From the NCBI GenBank assembly GCA_035048495.1, contig CM068553.1:23685190-23749189 (forward strand): a DNA stretch of 64,000 bases, read 5' to 3'. Every line of letters starts with the position of its first letter. The first letter of the stretch is position 1. The position numbers were made by a program, and so were the translations under genes. The notes beneath the pieces are model-generated. The model did no database searches, was not told the origin of the DNA, and saw only the letters and a list, made by a program, of their open reading frames with translations. This DNA comes from Euptelea pleiosperma. Taxonomy: Eukaryota; Streptophyta; Magnoliopsida; Ranunculales; Eupteleaceae. Of this stretch, positions 34,301-44,989 are shown piece by piece.

Positions 34301-34710
34301 TGAAAATTCTCTCTCTACCTTCTTCCTCTCTCTCTAAAAATTCTCTTTACATGCTTTCTTACATGCTTTCTAGAATAGATTTACCGCTTTATTTATTTCT
34401 GTCATTTATTTAATGTAAGCAACAGTTTGATTAATGCAATTTGATTTCGATAATTTAGTCTTCTCTGGATCTTATTTGGATTTTTTTTTTAATCTCGACT
34501 CGCCATTCTCATCTTTCCACGTTTCTCTTGTATATTATCTGTCATTTTATGTTCTTATTCGCGCTAATCCGACTAATCCCGAGTGCGGATCGACATCCGA
34601 CACGAATCCCTATACAAATCTATCAATTTTGCAGGATAATCGGATAAAAATTACAAATATTGTTGAAGTTAGGGTTTCCGTACCAACGACGCGGAAAATA
34701 CCTACTTTCA
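31331..34710 (+). mobile_element. E2 second LTR (3' LTR of the first unit, 5' LTR of the truncated second unit)
   Basis: 3380 bp, the same length as 9400-12779 and nearly identical. It is preceded by a polypurine tract and followed by a primer site, so it serves both as a 3' and as a 5' LTR. This is the signature of a tandem element. Confidence 0.9.
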
Positions 34711-36273
34711 AATGGCGCCGTTGCCGCTCGGGTGTTCGGGAGTGCGAAAAAGGACGTAAAAACGGAATTGGAAAGTTGCCGAAGCGGAAAGCTGCTCAAT
34801 TTGCACAGCCCGACCTTTTCGGAAAACTTTCTATTTTTTTGTTTTTAGTGATTTTTAGCAGTCTTTTAAATTACTATTTTTAATGCCTCGGAAGGCGAGT
34901 GCAAAGTTGTAATAATTTAGGAATTTTACTACTTTCCATATAAACTGCTAGATCTTGTTCTAGGGTTTTTTAGAAACCCTAGATTAAGTGAAAAAAATAC
35001 CAAAAAAATCAAAAAAAAATTGAAAAATGGTAGTTTCTATTTCTGCACATTTTAGGATATTCGCATATGGGAAGATTGCATTTTTGGATACTTTCCGAAT
35101 CGGGAAATTTCCATTTTTGCACGGTTTCCATTCCTGGGAAATTTCAAATTGGAATTAAGCTTATTTGGATAGTTTCCAAATCGGACGAAATTCCATAATT
35201 AGCAATTCTTATTTTTAGAGGATTTCTAACTATGGAAGGCCCCCTTTTTGGAAGGTTTGCAACACAGGAAGAAACCCTAAGTTTAGTAAGTTTTCAGATT
35301 TAGGAAACTTCTACTTTTAGGGAATTTTCCTAACTTGGAGAAACTCTTAAATTGGAAAGGTCTATTAGGGGGTTGATAGTTGTTTAGTCAACTCTCATGA
35401 ATAGTAACTTTCCAATTTACCCTGCCTAATTGATTGATTGATTGCTTACCCACCCTAGGCAGGGACATTCCAAAAAAATATTCCCACACCCTGGACCCAT
35501 ATCATATACTAATTCGTATGCAGGATTGCGAATCTAACTGCGGGTAGGGAGCGAAAGCTCACTTAGGAGGAGTCGGGCCCATGCTCATGAAGGATACCCC
35601 TCCCTACCCCAAAGAGGCGACCCCGTGGCGTGGCCCACGGGAGGTAAGTCTCTATCCTCGCCTTGAGTGCGATACTGCGCCATTGGGTGACTCATTGCCG
35701 CGTGTCTATTTGCTTTCGCATACATATTATTCGACTTGCGTGGCGTGGCCGTTAATAATTGAACATTAATCGAGCAGACCCAGCTCTTTTACAACTGGTG
35801 GGATTTCATCACCCACCTCATCATTCCATCTGATTTGATCCCAAGGCTCCATTTAATTAAAAAGAATCAAGAGTAGAGCCAATTAGCCCGGTGTTCGAGG
35901 AAAAATCCACACAAAGCGAACCCGCTTAACATCCAATCGAAATAAGACCACGAGCGCGGGTCCCTGTTGTCTAACACACCCATAAGTCCCTGCTACTCAA
36001 GTACACTGAGCTCTATGTGGCATCTTGGACTATTCGGCGGTTAGTTACGTGTGGACTAGGAACACGCACCAACCCTAGCTTAACCCGAGGGAACACTCTT
36101 CTTAAACACTTGACCAATCCGGTTAGTCTGGGACGTACTTAAGACAGCCATTGTGCCGCACGTCTGTCTAGGCTTCGGATTGCCTTGTTGTTAACTAGAG
36201 TCAGTACTAAAGGATTCGCTTTGAAGAGTGTAGCCTGGTGAGAACCTAAGAGCGACAAAGTTAGTCCGGCGGT
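34711..36273 (+). mobile_element. Truncated second E2 internal region
   Basis: Begins with AA plus primer site TGGCGCCGTTGCCG (34713) and follows 12780-14343 almost base for base until TTAGTCCGGCGGT. There it jumps into minus-oriented E3 leader sequence (GTGTAATACTTGAGTAG). The rest of the second unit and any third LTR are lost. Confidence 0.85.
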
Positions 36274-36333
36274 GTAATACTTGAGTAGTAGGGACCTATG
36301 GATGTGTTAGACAACAGGGACCCGCACCCGTGG
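36274..36333 (-). other. E3 leader fragment between E2 and the next LTR
   Basis: Matches E1 26878-26938 (TACTTGAGTAGCAGGGACTTATGG; GTGTGTTAGACAACAGGGACCCGC). It is the continuation of E3 after 9399 with about 50 bp missing, and ends in CGTGG, the left TSD of the next insertion. Confidence 0.7.
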
Positions 36334-37640
36334 TGTAATACCCTGAACTTTCGTTCTAGGGTATTATGGTAAATTTACCTAATAATGCAAACCTGAAACT
36401 TTTTCAAACTCTTATTATTGTTTTTATTGTTTAATATCATGTATGAGTATGTGTATTTAATTTGGTTTCATTTTAACAACTTTGAAAAACTCGTTATTTT
36501 TGAAACTCGCTCGTTAGGGCTAAATTCTTGCTAAAAATAATGAATCATAACTTGCAGGGGACTTTCTCTTTCCCTAGCTAACATTACAGAATTTTTATAA
36601 AAAAATTATTTCATGGGCTCGAGACACCAAAAATATTCCTATTTTATCTTTACCAACTTACCTGTGAAATTTGGAACCTTTCCTGATACATGAAAACCCT
36701 AGCGGGATATTTTTGGAGATTTTGACAAAAATAGTATCTTTCGTAATTTTTAAACTTTCCTACCATTCTTATATTTTTAAAAATAATATTTAATTATATT
36801 TTATTTATTTAATAGGAGCTTGGGACCCGCAAATCACTTTCGGGTCATTCCAATGTCATTTGACACTTTTCTAGGGTTTTAAACATTTTTATGATTTGTG
36901 TGTATGACATGTGTCAATACCTTATTGTATGGACTTTTAAATTATATAATATAGTTTGATTGAATTAATTTATAATTATTTGTGTTATGATTGTTGGGTG
37001 GGGCCGTATGGCCGATCTAGAAGTCTTTTGGGCTTAATAATATTCTTAAATGAAGCCTATTGATGTATATGGGCCTTGGGCCCATTCCTAACCCATTAAT
37101 AGTGTAAAATATAAGTTTTTGAGGGTTGAAAAAGTCATCCCTTTGATAGTTACGAATTTCAACAAAATAGAAACCCTAATCATTCCCTAAACCTATTTAT
37201 GAAAACCCTAAAGCTTTAGAAGTTTTCAAAACCAAACTCCATTAAAGAATAGAGCAAGCTCCATTAAATCTTCATCCGGGCACCGATCGCACTCGAGCAA
37301 GAAGGGAGAATTGACGGAGACTCCGATTTGAAGAACATACTCCGAGGAGAGGACAATCCGACGACTTTCAAATTTGAAGAAACTTTTGATTTTCATTAAA
37401 GTTCAAGAAACCTTAAGGTAAGTGTGTTTGATCCATCCTATACTTGTTTTTCTTTAAGATTTTATTTCTCTTTCATTAGATAATGGTTGATACTCATTAT
37501 AAATTAATTTCAACAATATTTATTTTATTCTTATTGGGTTGATCTTTAGTTTGGGCCACCATGATGGGTTTGGCCATGGTCTATTTTGTGCCTATAACGA
37601 ATGACTATGTTCTTTATCATTTTCGTTGTATTTTTCTAAT

Positions 37641-38540
37641 TTAAATATTTTTATAATTCTTTTTTTTTTCTATATACCTCTGTGCATCTATTTTTTAAAA
37701 CCGTTTAGTTTGTATTTTTCTGATTTTTATTGATTAAGTTATGATTTTTCTAAGTTGTATGACTTTACCAAAAAACCCAGAATTTTAGATTTTACACGAT
37801 TCAATTCACTTGGAATTTTGATCTATATTTTTAACCTAAATATTTTTTTAATTATTTTTCATGGATACCTCTATCAATCTAGTTTCTAAAACCTTTGAGT
37901 TTATATTTTTTTTTGATTTGTATTGATTAAGTTATGATTTTTTAAACGTGCTGGACTTTTCTGTAAAACCCAGAATTCTAGATTTTACACGGTCCACTTC
38001 ACTTGAGATTTCGATCTATATTTTTAACCTAAATATTTTTCTAATTATTTTTCATAAATACCTCTATCAATTTAGTTTCTAGAACCTTTGAGTTTGTATT
38101 TTTCCGATTTATATTGATTAAGTTATGATTTTTTAAATGTGCTAGACTTTTTTATAAAACCCAAAATCCCAGATTCTGTCCGACCCACTTCATTAAGGGT
38201 TTCGACCCATATTTTGAATCTAAATATTTTTCTATTTCTTTTTCCTAAATACCTCCGTAAATCTAGTTTCTATAACATTTGAGTTTGTATTTTTCTGATT
38301 TGTATTGATTAAGTTATAATTTTTCAAATGTGCGGGACTTTTCTGTATCCCAGATTCTGTCCAGCCCAATTAATTAAGAGTTTTGACCTATATTTTGAAT
38401 CTGAATATTTTTCTATTTATTTTTTCTAAAAACCTCTATGAATCTAGTTTTTAAATTCATTGAGTTTATATTTTTCTAATTCATATTTATTTAGTTATGA
38501 TTTTTATAATACAGTACATTTTTTTATAAAAAAACCTATT
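37641..38540 (+). repeat. ~190-bp tandem repeats (about five units) inside the solo LTR
   Basis: TAAATATTT anchors occur near 37641, 37836, 38028, 38220 and 38400. Each unit carries ACCTCT(A/G)TCAATCTAGTTT, TTGATTAAGTTATGATTTTT, CCCAGA(A/T)T and TTTTGA(C/T)CTATATTTT. AT-rich, no coding. Confidence 0.8.
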
Positions 38541-38605
38541 AATTGTTCGTGGTTCGGTCATGATTATTAACTATTAAGGTTTTAACCTTGTTGTTTGACT
38601 AAACC

Positions 38606-39050
38606 CTAGATGGTTTGACCTATACCTGTATGCATGGGGATCCCACCCATGTGTCTTGGATCTCTCATAGGGTTCGGCTAAGTGTCTTGGATCCCTCTTT
38701 AAGGTTCGACCTTGTGTCATGGATCCCTCATAGAGTTCGGCCATGGCGTGTTGGATTCTCTTGCGATTTTCACTTATATTATTCATCGATGTTGATTGTG
38801 ATATTTGGTCATGTCTTATTGACTATTATACCTAGATGGTTCAACCTATACTTGTATGCATGGGGATCCCACCCATGTGTCTTGGATTCCTCATAGGGTT
38901 CGGCCAAGTGTCTTGGATCCCTCTTTAGGGTTCGACCTTGTGTCATGGATCCCTCATAGGGTTCGACCATGGTGTGTTGGATTGTCTTGTGATTTCCACT
39001 TATATTATTCATTCGTGTTGATCGTGACCTTCGGTGATTGTTACATGTTA
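38606..39050 (+). repeat. 226-bp direct repeat (two copies) inside the solo LTR
   Basis: CTAGATGGTTTGACCTATACCTG at 38606 recurs at 38832, followed in both by the GCATGGGGATCCCACCCATG and GTGTCTTGGATCCCTCTTTA blocks. Each copy also contains three shorter GTGT(C/G)(T/A)TGGAT(C/T) sub-repeats. Confidence 0.85.
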
Positions 39051-39979
39051 TTCATGGTTAACCCTAATTCGTTCTCATATTATTACTCTTAATGATCATT
39101 GGTTCATTTTATATTTTTATTTAAATGTTAAATACATGTGTGCTTATGTCATGTAACCCTAGTACATCTTGTTGTCATACTATGATCATCACGTCATTTC
39201 ATATAAGGGGTGCATAAGTGAACGGGGTTGAAGTATATTATATACGTTTATATTAGTTTTATCAATTAATCAGGGTTCGGTACCCTAGGGTGAAAGGCCC
39301 CATACGTTATTATATCCTGCAGATGGGTCAATGAGACCGCTCCCAGTGCGGGAAGGAGATGGAAACCCTATGTGGTTATGGGTACTAGTTGCATTGGCAT
39401 CCCTTACTCATCTGCATTCATCCTCATATTCATGCCATCCTTATTATACGATTGAGATGCATACCTTGATTAAAAAACTTGTATAGTATGATATCATACC
39501 ATGCACACTGTTGTATTACTGGGCCTCGGCTCACGGTGCTACACCGATACCATTTTCAGATTTTGAGGAGCTAGGTACGTGAGATGATTTTGAGACGAAA
39601 GACTCCGGTGCATTCGAGGAGATCGACGAGGATTTGGGAGTCGATCCCACACTTTAGAAAGTTATATTTGATTATTTTATAACATTATTTATTTATTTTC
39701 ACGGGCATGTAAGCCTTTGATTGAGAGAATGTTCTCACTTCCATCTCTACACATTTAGTTGATTGATTGAATTATTTGAATTATAAATTATTTGAATTAT
39801 TTGTTTCCTACATCAGACTCTTTTTTTACGTAGTGGGTTTTCGAATGAACCTTAGTTGTCTAATTGACCTAATTGGACTACTAGGGAACATTCATGGATC
39901 ACCTCTGGGTTCGGGTACGGGTCGATCCACGGATTTTCGGGTCGTATCTAGGTATCCGGATTTGGGGCGTGACACATGG

Positions 39980-41050
39980 ACTTATTCGACCTAGGATGGA
40001 TGGAAAGACTACGTGGAGGGGAGTCCTAGAACACCGATCTAGCTTGGCTTTAGCTCTTGGTTCTTTTTATTAGAGTGGATCTTTTGGATCAAGCTCCGTT
40101 GGAGTGATGAGGTGGGTGATGAAATCCCACCAGTTTTAAAAAGAGCTGGGTCTGCTCAATTATGGTTGATTAATTAGCGGCCACATCCACGTAGTGCGAA
40201 TAAATTGATGCTAAAAAGCAAATAGACAAGCGGCACTATAATCACCCAATTGCTCAGTATCTCACTCAAGGCGAGGGAAGAAACTTACCTCCCATGGGCC
40301 ACGCCATGGGGTCGCCTCCATGGAATAGGGAGGAGTATCCAAATGGGCTTGGGCTCGAGTCCACCTCTTTGAGCTTTCGCTCCCTACCCACACACGAACC
40401 GTGCTCCTACATGCAAGGATTAGATCAATAGTCTAGGGATGGGGAATTGCTTAGAAGAGACTTGCCTTGTTAAGGTTGCACACAACACACAATGAATATT
40501 TGGCAAGTGCTTAGTCTATTTCCAAATTAGGATTTGGAAACCTTCCAAGTTGTGCGAGATTGCACTCCTGATTGAAATTGGAAATTTCCCAAATTAAGGA
40601 ACTTTGGAAAATTAGAATATTTCTATTATAGGACTTTCCAATAATAAGAGAATTTCTAAGAATAGAATTTCTTCAAATTTGAAATTTCCTAAAACGGAAA
40701 CCCTAATTTTGAAATCCCCTTATTTCTGAAAATATTCTAAAATTCCTAAAATCTAACTAAAAATAGCAGAAAATAAATATCCTAATTTTTTCTTTTTTTG
40801 TATTTTTAAATTATCACTCAATCCAGGGTTTCTAAAAAACCCTAGAACAAGATCTAGTAAATATTCAAAAGATGGAAAGTGTCATAAATTATTACAAGTA
40901 GCACTCGGTCGTCTGAGGCATTAAAAATAGTAATAAAAAATTATAAAACTAACTAAAATGTGTGAAAGGAAAGTTTCCACTTGTGAAGCTTCCCGCTTTA
41001 GCAACTTTTTGATTCCGTCATCTTCTTTCCTTTTTGCACTCTCGTACACC
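39980..41050 (-). other. E3 5' untranslated leader, proximal part
   Basis: Diverged match to E1 26938-28117, including GGGCCACGCCATGGGGTCGCC and CCCTAGAACAAGATCTAG. No gene; it lies between the solo LTR and the E3 primer site. Confidence 0.8.
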
Positions 41051-41068
41051 CGAGCGGCAGCAGCGCCA
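41051..41068 (-). promoter_or_regulatory. E3 primer binding site
   Basis: Minus strand TGGCGCTGCTGCCGCTCG, two bases from the LTR end. One base differs from the E1 site in the TGGCGCC core, consistent with an older copy. Confidence 0.8.
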
Positions 41069-41070
41069 TT

Positions 41071-43649
41071 TGAAAGTAGTTTTCCGCGTCGTTGGATTCG
41101 GAAACCCTAGAATCAACAATATTTGTAATTAATCAAATTCTTTAATCCTGCAAAATAGAGAGATTTTGTATAGAGATTCATGTCGAATGTCGATCCGCAC
41201 TCGGGGGTGGTTAGCGCAAACAAGAACATAAAATGATGAATTTTTTATCATAAATTGATGGAAGGTGAGAGTGATGGGTAAGTGATTTAAAACATGCTTG
41301 AATTGATTTTCGAAAGGATTCATGAAAGCCAAAAAAAAAGGGAAAAATAATAATTCAAGACAATTAATTATGAGATCTAAACAAGAATAACTAAGAACAA
41401 AAATGAAAACACTATAATGTAAAAATCAACCAAAACTTATTGAATCAAAGTTCTTACAAAATTTCTTTGCAAAAGTCACTAGAAATTAAATCCTTGCCTT
41501 TGAAGGGAATGGCCATGAAGTGGTGGTCCCGATTGACCATGTGAAGAATATCAACCCGATGAAGGATAGAGGTGAGGTGGTGAGATGAGGAGCTTCAACA
41601 GCATGCCATGGGGCTGCAAGGGAGCACATGCCGTGTTCTCATGGTGATGGACATGGGTCGGCCTAAGATGTTGTCCAAGGGAGGACAGCATAAAGAAGAT
41701 GCAACCATGATGGTGGTTGTGCAGGTGCACCACCACGGACGGTGGCTATTGGTGAAGGTGGTGACGATGATGCAGGGTGGAGGCGGCTGAGGTAAGTTCA
41801 GACCACCTCCTCCTCTTTTCTTCTTTTCTCCTTTCTTCCCTTTCTTTTTTATGTTTTCTATTGGGAAGAGAGGACGTTGGATTCCTGAGAGGGAGAAGAC
41901 GTTTTTTTTAATGGAAGGGATGGATTAGAGGGGCGATAATGGAGTTGCAGGTTGTGGTGGCTTGCTGGAGATGTAGGAGACGTGGTGAGGAGATATGGGC
42001 GGTAAGGGAAGAGCAGCATGTCCTCTGCTATGGTTGTTGCGGTTGGAGGTTGTAGATATGCTGCATGTGGTGGTTTCTCCTTTGCAAACCGCGGAATCTT
42101 TTCAATCCAGCCATCCAAAAGCTCAAGGTGGAGGCATCAATGGAGATGGAGAGAGAGGTGAGAACGGCTGGGTTCAGAAAAGTGGAAAGCGATTAGGGTT
42201 TTGGGGGTCATGGTGGAGACGCTGGAGTGGAGACGACGAGGCAGCAAGGTAGCATCTTCGTTGCTCCCATGGAGAAGCAACCAGTGGCTGGAATGAATAG
42301 GGTGAGAAGAGAGGCTAGAGAGAGGACGTGCCTCCTCTTTATATATTAGGGTTTCTAATTGTTTAGACTAAGGGATGGAGAGGACGGTTTTGCCCTTTTA
42401 GGAATAGCAAGCGCCCCCCCCCCCCCCCCCCCCCCCACTTTAAGAGATGAGATCTCTTCTATTTAAGTGGGGAGGGTGATCTTCTTTAGGGTTTGAGAAC
42501 GTGGGAATGGATTCACTTCTCCATTAGCTTGTGGACACCACCTCTTTAACCCACGAGCCCAACAATTCTTGGCCCAACCTTTTTTGGTGTAACCCATGTT
42601 ATTGTATATGGGCCCAACGCCTTGGTCCTATCTAATACTAGGAGAGGGATTCTCCTTACTTCCTTGATTTCACCTGGGTCCCACCTTTCATTATTTCTTT
42701 ATCTTTCATGGTTTACCCACGATCCTTATGTAATCTAAGCCATCGATTCTTTGATTCAACACTCTTGACTCAGCACAACGTATTGCTCATTCACCCAATT
42801 ATTTTTTTGGTCTAGCGGCTTATTATTCCACATATCGTCTTTTGTAAACCTCGCGAGCCACCGTGTTTTCTTTATTTCTTGAATATGTGGATTATGCCCA
42901 TCGGAACTTTGCTTTCGTGTATCACACATCCCTTACCGTACATAGCGATATCCACCAAAAACTTCTTGAAATCACTACCATCCAATGGTCCATCTTCATG
43001 CTAACCATCTTGTCATAAGTGTTTCTTGTTTCTTGCCCTGGTTCACATGATGGCCCATGTCTTGGTCTTAGATTCCCAAATTATTCGATCAGGGTTCCTA
43101 AGTGTCTCAAGTTGCACCTCATTCCAGCAATTTCTTGGCCCGCTTTTATGGCCCACACTTATCTGGGCTCTTGTACAAGCCTTGGGCCATGGGCTTGATC
43201 ACCTTGGTCCCACTTTTGTATTTCAACATTTGGTATATTTTCTTGGTCTTCGACTCTCCTGCACTCTTAGTCTTCTCTCTAGTTCTTCGATCTTTAGGCT
43301 CAGCTTGCATTCGACCTATATTTTCTTGTCTAAGTCCCCTAGCTCTTTAAACTTGGATAATGAGCTTCTACGGGCGATTGTGGGCCCGTATTCCATCAAC
43401 ATTGTCCTATTAGTGCCTCCGCGATAGAAAACGTCGCGTAATGAGAATTCTATAAAACTGCTTCGCATGTAGGTCAAATAAACTTGTATGAGTGCATGCG
43501 AATATACCATTTTGTGTAGAAAAGTGTGTTCTACGCAATGAGAGAAACTCTTACATAGAAAAGTTGGTAAAAATGACAATTTTACGTAGGAGAGTGTGAT
43601 AACATTAAAAGGATAACTACTTAAAATAAATACTTTTGAGCGAATATCA
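41071..43649 (-). mobile_element. E3 5' LTR
   Basis: 2579 bp, plus-strand ends TGAAAGTAGT and GCGAATATCA. It diverges visibly from the E1 LTRs in the middle. It contains a run of 23 C at 42414-42436. Right flank GTTTG would be one TSD copy. Confidence 0.88.
42414..42436 (+). repeat. Poly-C run of 23 bases in the E3 LTR
   Basis: Uninterrupted C tract. The E2 LTR has a short G run at the matching area (10569-10577). Such runs are assembly-sensitive, so the length may be imprecise. Confidence 0.9.
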
Positions 43650-43739
43650 GTTTGCATATTTTATCTCAGATTTTCCCATATCTATGTTCTGTGGGAAGAT
43701 TTATATTTTTATTGTTTGATCCTTTTCTGCCTTGTGTGA

Positions 43740-44390
43740 TTATTAATTTTTAATCCGTATAGAATTCGTAGAGAAATTAAAAATTGTCCTATTCACTTCC
43801 TTTAGGACATAACGTGGTAATTAAAAGAAAATTTCAACTTTAATTCTAGAAATTGGATCTTGATTAATTATTGTGCTATGTGCAAATCTAATGATAAAGA
43901 TACTAACCATCTTTTATTGCATTGTGATTATGCCAAACAGATATGGTCATACTTTTTAACTTTGATAGACTTGTCATGGGTCATGCCACAGAACATTGCT
44001 AGTACTCTATTGGGAGGATGGCCTAGATTAACACTGTCAGAGACATGAATTTTTTTATGGAGGATGGTGCCTTGTGCAATTATGTGGGGTCTATGGGTGG
44101 AGAGAAATGGGAGAGTATTTAGAGACAAGGAACAAATTTGGTAGGCGACGCTTATTAGTATTAAGGCACTATTATTCAGTTGGGCAGTAGGTTCCCAGAA
44201 TTGGGAAGGATACATTTTGGGGATATGGTATTCAGGATGGAAGATCTCATGAGGAGATAGGAGTCAGAAGAGGGGTATGGCCTTTTAATGTATTTTGTTT
44301 ACGTTTGGTTTTATTCGTTGTGAGTACATATTTTGTACTTATGCATTTGAATCCTATATATGTACATTGGTAAAATATTAAATACGATAA
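43740..44390 (+). pseudogene. LINE ORF2 C-terminal remnant with zf-RVT motif
   Basis: The frame around 43842-44048 reads NWILINYCAMC, then CDYAKQIWSYFL and LDLSWVMPQ. This is the Cys/His zinc-binding region (CxxC...HxxxHC) found after the reverse transcriptase in plant L1-like LINEs. Downstream fragments (WGLWVERNGRVF-like, near 44090-44120) match the usual C-terminus but are frameshifted. The decayed 3' end peters out near 44390. The reverse transcriptase core is absent, perhaps lost at the E3 insertion side. Confidence 0.75.
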
Positions 44391-44424
44391 GAAAAAGAAC
44401 AACTTACAAAATGGTAGGCTTGCT

Positions 44425-44735
44425 GAACTGGAGAACTAAGGGAGGAACTGAAGAACTAAGGAACTGAGGAACTAAAGAACTGATGAACTGAAGAGTTGAG
44501 GAATTGGAGAACTAATGAACTAAGGAAGGAACTGAAGAACTGAGGAACTAAAGAACTAAGGAACTAAAGAACTGATGAATTGAGAAACTAAAGAGCTGAA
44601 GAATTGAAGAGCTGAGGAGTTGGAGAACTGAAGAACTTATGAACTGGAGAGCTGGGGAACTGGAGAATTGAAGAACAGAAGAACTGAAGAGCCGAGGAAC
44701 CGTATAACTGAAGAGATGAAGTGTCACCTTACTAA
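44425..44735 (+). repeat. Minisatellite with ~9-bp unit (AAGAACTGA)n
   Basis: About thirty imperfect copies of AAGAACTGA / AGGAACTAA. The following 44740-44850 keeps a related pattern of GCTGCCAGACC and GCTAGACC motifs. No gene. Confidence 0.85.
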
Positions 44736-44989
44736 CAATAGGCTTGTTAGACCAAAGAGTTGAAGAGCTGCCAGACTACCTTGCTAAGTCGCTAGACCGA
44801 TGCGCTGCCAGACCGCCTTATTGAGCCATTAGACCACTGAGCTACTAGCTAGATGGATAAGAAAGATCTAATACTTTGATGACAAGTGGGAAGATTGACC
44901 GAATACTTTTAAGAGAAGTAGACTTACTCAAATAGAATAACCCGCAGGGATGCTAAGAGGGATGCCTCTCCGAATAAGGAAGTAGTCTC

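Larger units (their letters stand above)
9400..36273 (+). mobile_element. E2: non-autonomous Athila-type element in tandem LTR-internal-LTR-internal form
   Basis: Plus-strand element inside E3. Order: LTR 9400-12779, primer site, internal region (split by E1), polypurine tract, LTR 31331-34710, then a second primer site and 1563 bp of a second internal region ending abruptly at 36273. The two LTRs are both 3380 bp. The repeated block 9400-14343 / 31331-36273 differs by about ten substitutions and one missing C (near 12963 / 34896). The internal region without E1 is about 4.1 kb and has no long reading frame. The layout is what unequal recombination between LTRs gives, followed by a deletion that removed the right end. 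No matching TSD is found. Confidence 0.85.
36334..39974 (+). mobile_element. Solo LTR of a Ty3/gypsy-like family (TGTAATACCC...GGGGCGTGACA)
   Basis: 3641 bp, TG...CA ends, flanked by CGTGG (36329-36333) and CATGG (39975-39979), a TSD with one change. E3 leader resumes right after it. The same family occurs inverted at 44990-48418. There is no coding internal region. The TGTAATACCC start and GGGGCGTGACA end resemble Tekay/Del-type chromovirus LTRs; that placement is tentative. Confidence 0.85.
1..43649 (-). mobile_element. E3: outer non-autonomous Athila-type LTR retrotransposon, heavily nested
   Basis: This minus-strand element frames the left two thirds of the window. Its 5' LTR is 41071-43649, its primer site is just left of that, and its 3' LTR ends at 372 and runs off the window. 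Its own sequence survives as 373-2084, 6747-9399, about 36274-36333 and 39980-41070; everything between is younger insertion. The ends (LTR start TGATATTCGC, LTR end CTACTTTCA, Asp-tRNA-type primer site, GGTTGGGGGTTG polypurine tract) are the same as in E1. It codes only for decayed gag and post-protease fragments and has no reverse transcriptase or integrase, so it could only have moved in trans. The right target-site duplication would be GTTTG (43650-43654); its partner lies outside the window. Confidence 0.85.
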
